Shown here piece after piece: positions 5,163 through 5,593 of a stretch of DNA of 5,593 nt. Both the position numbers and the translations under genes were made by a program. Numbering within the stretch: position 1 is the stretch's first letter; every line of letters begins with the position of its first letter. The notes under the pieces are model-generated. The model made no database searches and was not told the origin of the DNA. It saw nothing but the letters and a program-made list of their open reading frames with translations. Source of the stretch: Myxococcales bacterium (lineage in GTDB: Bacteria > Myxococcota > Polyangia > Polyangiales > Polyangiaceae); the NCBI GenBank assembly GCA_020430865.1, contig JAGQIY010000012.1, forward strand, positions 1 through 5,593, in the 5' to 3' direction.

Positions 5163-5593
5163 TCAAGGCAGCGGCACCTCGAGGAAGCTCGAACTCCGAT
5201 CCGGCGTGTCGACGCCGAGCTGCTGATCGGCGTTCTGACCGCTGCAGAGCACGACGCCGTCGACTCGCCGGGCGCAGGTGTGGAAGCGTCCGACGGCGAC
5301 CTCGTCGAAGCGTTGAGCCGGCTCGATCGGGCTGGGGGAGGGGCGATACTCGGTGTCACCCGTCCCGAGCTGTCCTTCGGCGTTTCGCCCCCAGCACCAA
5401 AGATGCTGGGCCGCGTCGATGGCGCAGACGTGGAACGCCTTGAGCGAGAGCTTGCGGAAGTCGCTCTTGTCTCCGACCCGGGTCGGGGTCCAGCGCGAGG
5501 TGTTGTCTCCCACGCCGAGCTGTCCTTCTCCGTTGTCGCCCCAGCAGTAGATGCTTCCCGGGGTCTGGATCCCGCAGGCAATGCGTTGCCCTG
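5163..5593 (-). CDS. RCC1-repeat protein, C-terminal 142 codons (start lies beyond the right edge)
   Basis: The minus-strand frame is open from the right edge to the TGA at 5163 and encodes the last 142 residues of a longer protein. It shows successive RCC1-type blades, the units of a seven-bladed propeller. One blade end reads YCWGDNGEGQLGVGD; the next is HVCAI...WCWGRNAEGQLGTGD; the last is degenerate, HTCAR...LCSGQNADQQLGVD. An in-frame GTG at 5513 is not the true start, because a clear repeat continues upstream of it (GQRIACGIQTPGSIYCWG). Each blade has a cysteine pair (HxCA and the C of CWG), a pattern common in exported bacterial RCC1 proteins and suited to disulfides, so a surface or secreted location is likely but the signal peptide is out of view. 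The gene is convergent with the lipoprotein gene; only 7 bases separate the stops and no terminator hairpin fits there. Function is unknown; RCC1 propellers usually bind proteins. Confidence 0.88.
   Translation of the reverse strand, partial: GQRIACGIQTPGSIYCWGDNGEGQLGVGDNTSRWTPTRVGDKSDFRKLSLKAFHVCAIDAAQHLWCWGRNAEGQLGTGDTEYRPSPSPIEPAQRFDEVAVGRFHTCARRVDGVVLCSGQNADQQLGVDTPDRSSSFLEVPLP

Noticed and set aside
5511..5513. GTG as the start of the RCC1-repeat gene
   Set aside because: The frame upstream encodes another clear repeat ending in YCWGDNGEGQLG, so the true start is beyond the window.
4517..5581. 354-codon minus-strand frame across the lipoprotein and RCC1 genes
   Set aside because: The product is Ser/Arg/Pro-rich with no recognisable domain and it overlaps genes whose products show clear families in other frames.

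Overview
The window looks like a high-GC bacterial chromosome with dense, ordinary gene packing. Strongly GC-biased third codon positions, GTG starts, and secreted or surface proteins carrying chromo-barrel-like and RCC1 repeats next to a patatin-like lipase suggest a myxobacterium or relative (Myxococcota). That assignment is inference from gene content and composition, since no rRNA or other phylogenetic marker is present. I see no mobile element, CRISPR array, tRNA or rRNA.

Layout. Bases 1-1453 carry, on the minus strand, the electron transfer flavoprotein operon etfB-etfA. etfB is complete (GTG start at 1453, stop at 626). etfA starts 14 bases after the etfB stop and runs off the left edge after 203 codons. 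A 440-base divergent intergenic region (1454-1893) follows. It holds no convincing gene but several inverted repeats, an AT-rich patch and weak promoter-like elements. On the plus strand, nadB (L-aspartate oxidase, 1894-3501) is followed after 23 bases by a patatin-like acyl hydrolase gene (3525-4646). The stop codon of that gene overlaps the GTG start of a small lipoprotein gene (4643-5155). The three genes are probably one transcript. Seven bases beyond the lipoprotein stop, a minus-strand gene for an RCC1-repeat protein ends (stop at 5163) and runs off the right edge, so the two genes are convergent.

How the genes may work together. EtfA and EtfB form the FAD/AMP-containing heterodimer that carries electrons from acyl-CoA and related dehydrogenases to ETF:quinone oxidoreductase. 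NadB is the FAD enzyme that opens de novo NAD synthesis by oxidising L-aspartate to iminoaspartate. The two operons share a divergent control region, but nothing in the sequence proves joint regulation. The patatin-like enzyme and the lipoprotein are tied to each other by a stop/start overlap. Their link to NAD synthesis is positional only.

The most unusual content is at the right end: a predicted lipid-anchored protein made almost entirely of two chromo-barrel (Tudor-knot-like) repeats, facing an RCC1-type repeat protein. Both folds are best known from eukaryotic chromatin proteins but appear here in what looks like an exported setting. The lipase also departs from the patatin consensus in both its oxyanion and Asp motifs, and EtfB has an extra segment just before its partner-recognition loop. 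I found no clear evidence of a wholly new multi-gene system; the lipase-lipoprotein pair is the best candidate for undescribed function.
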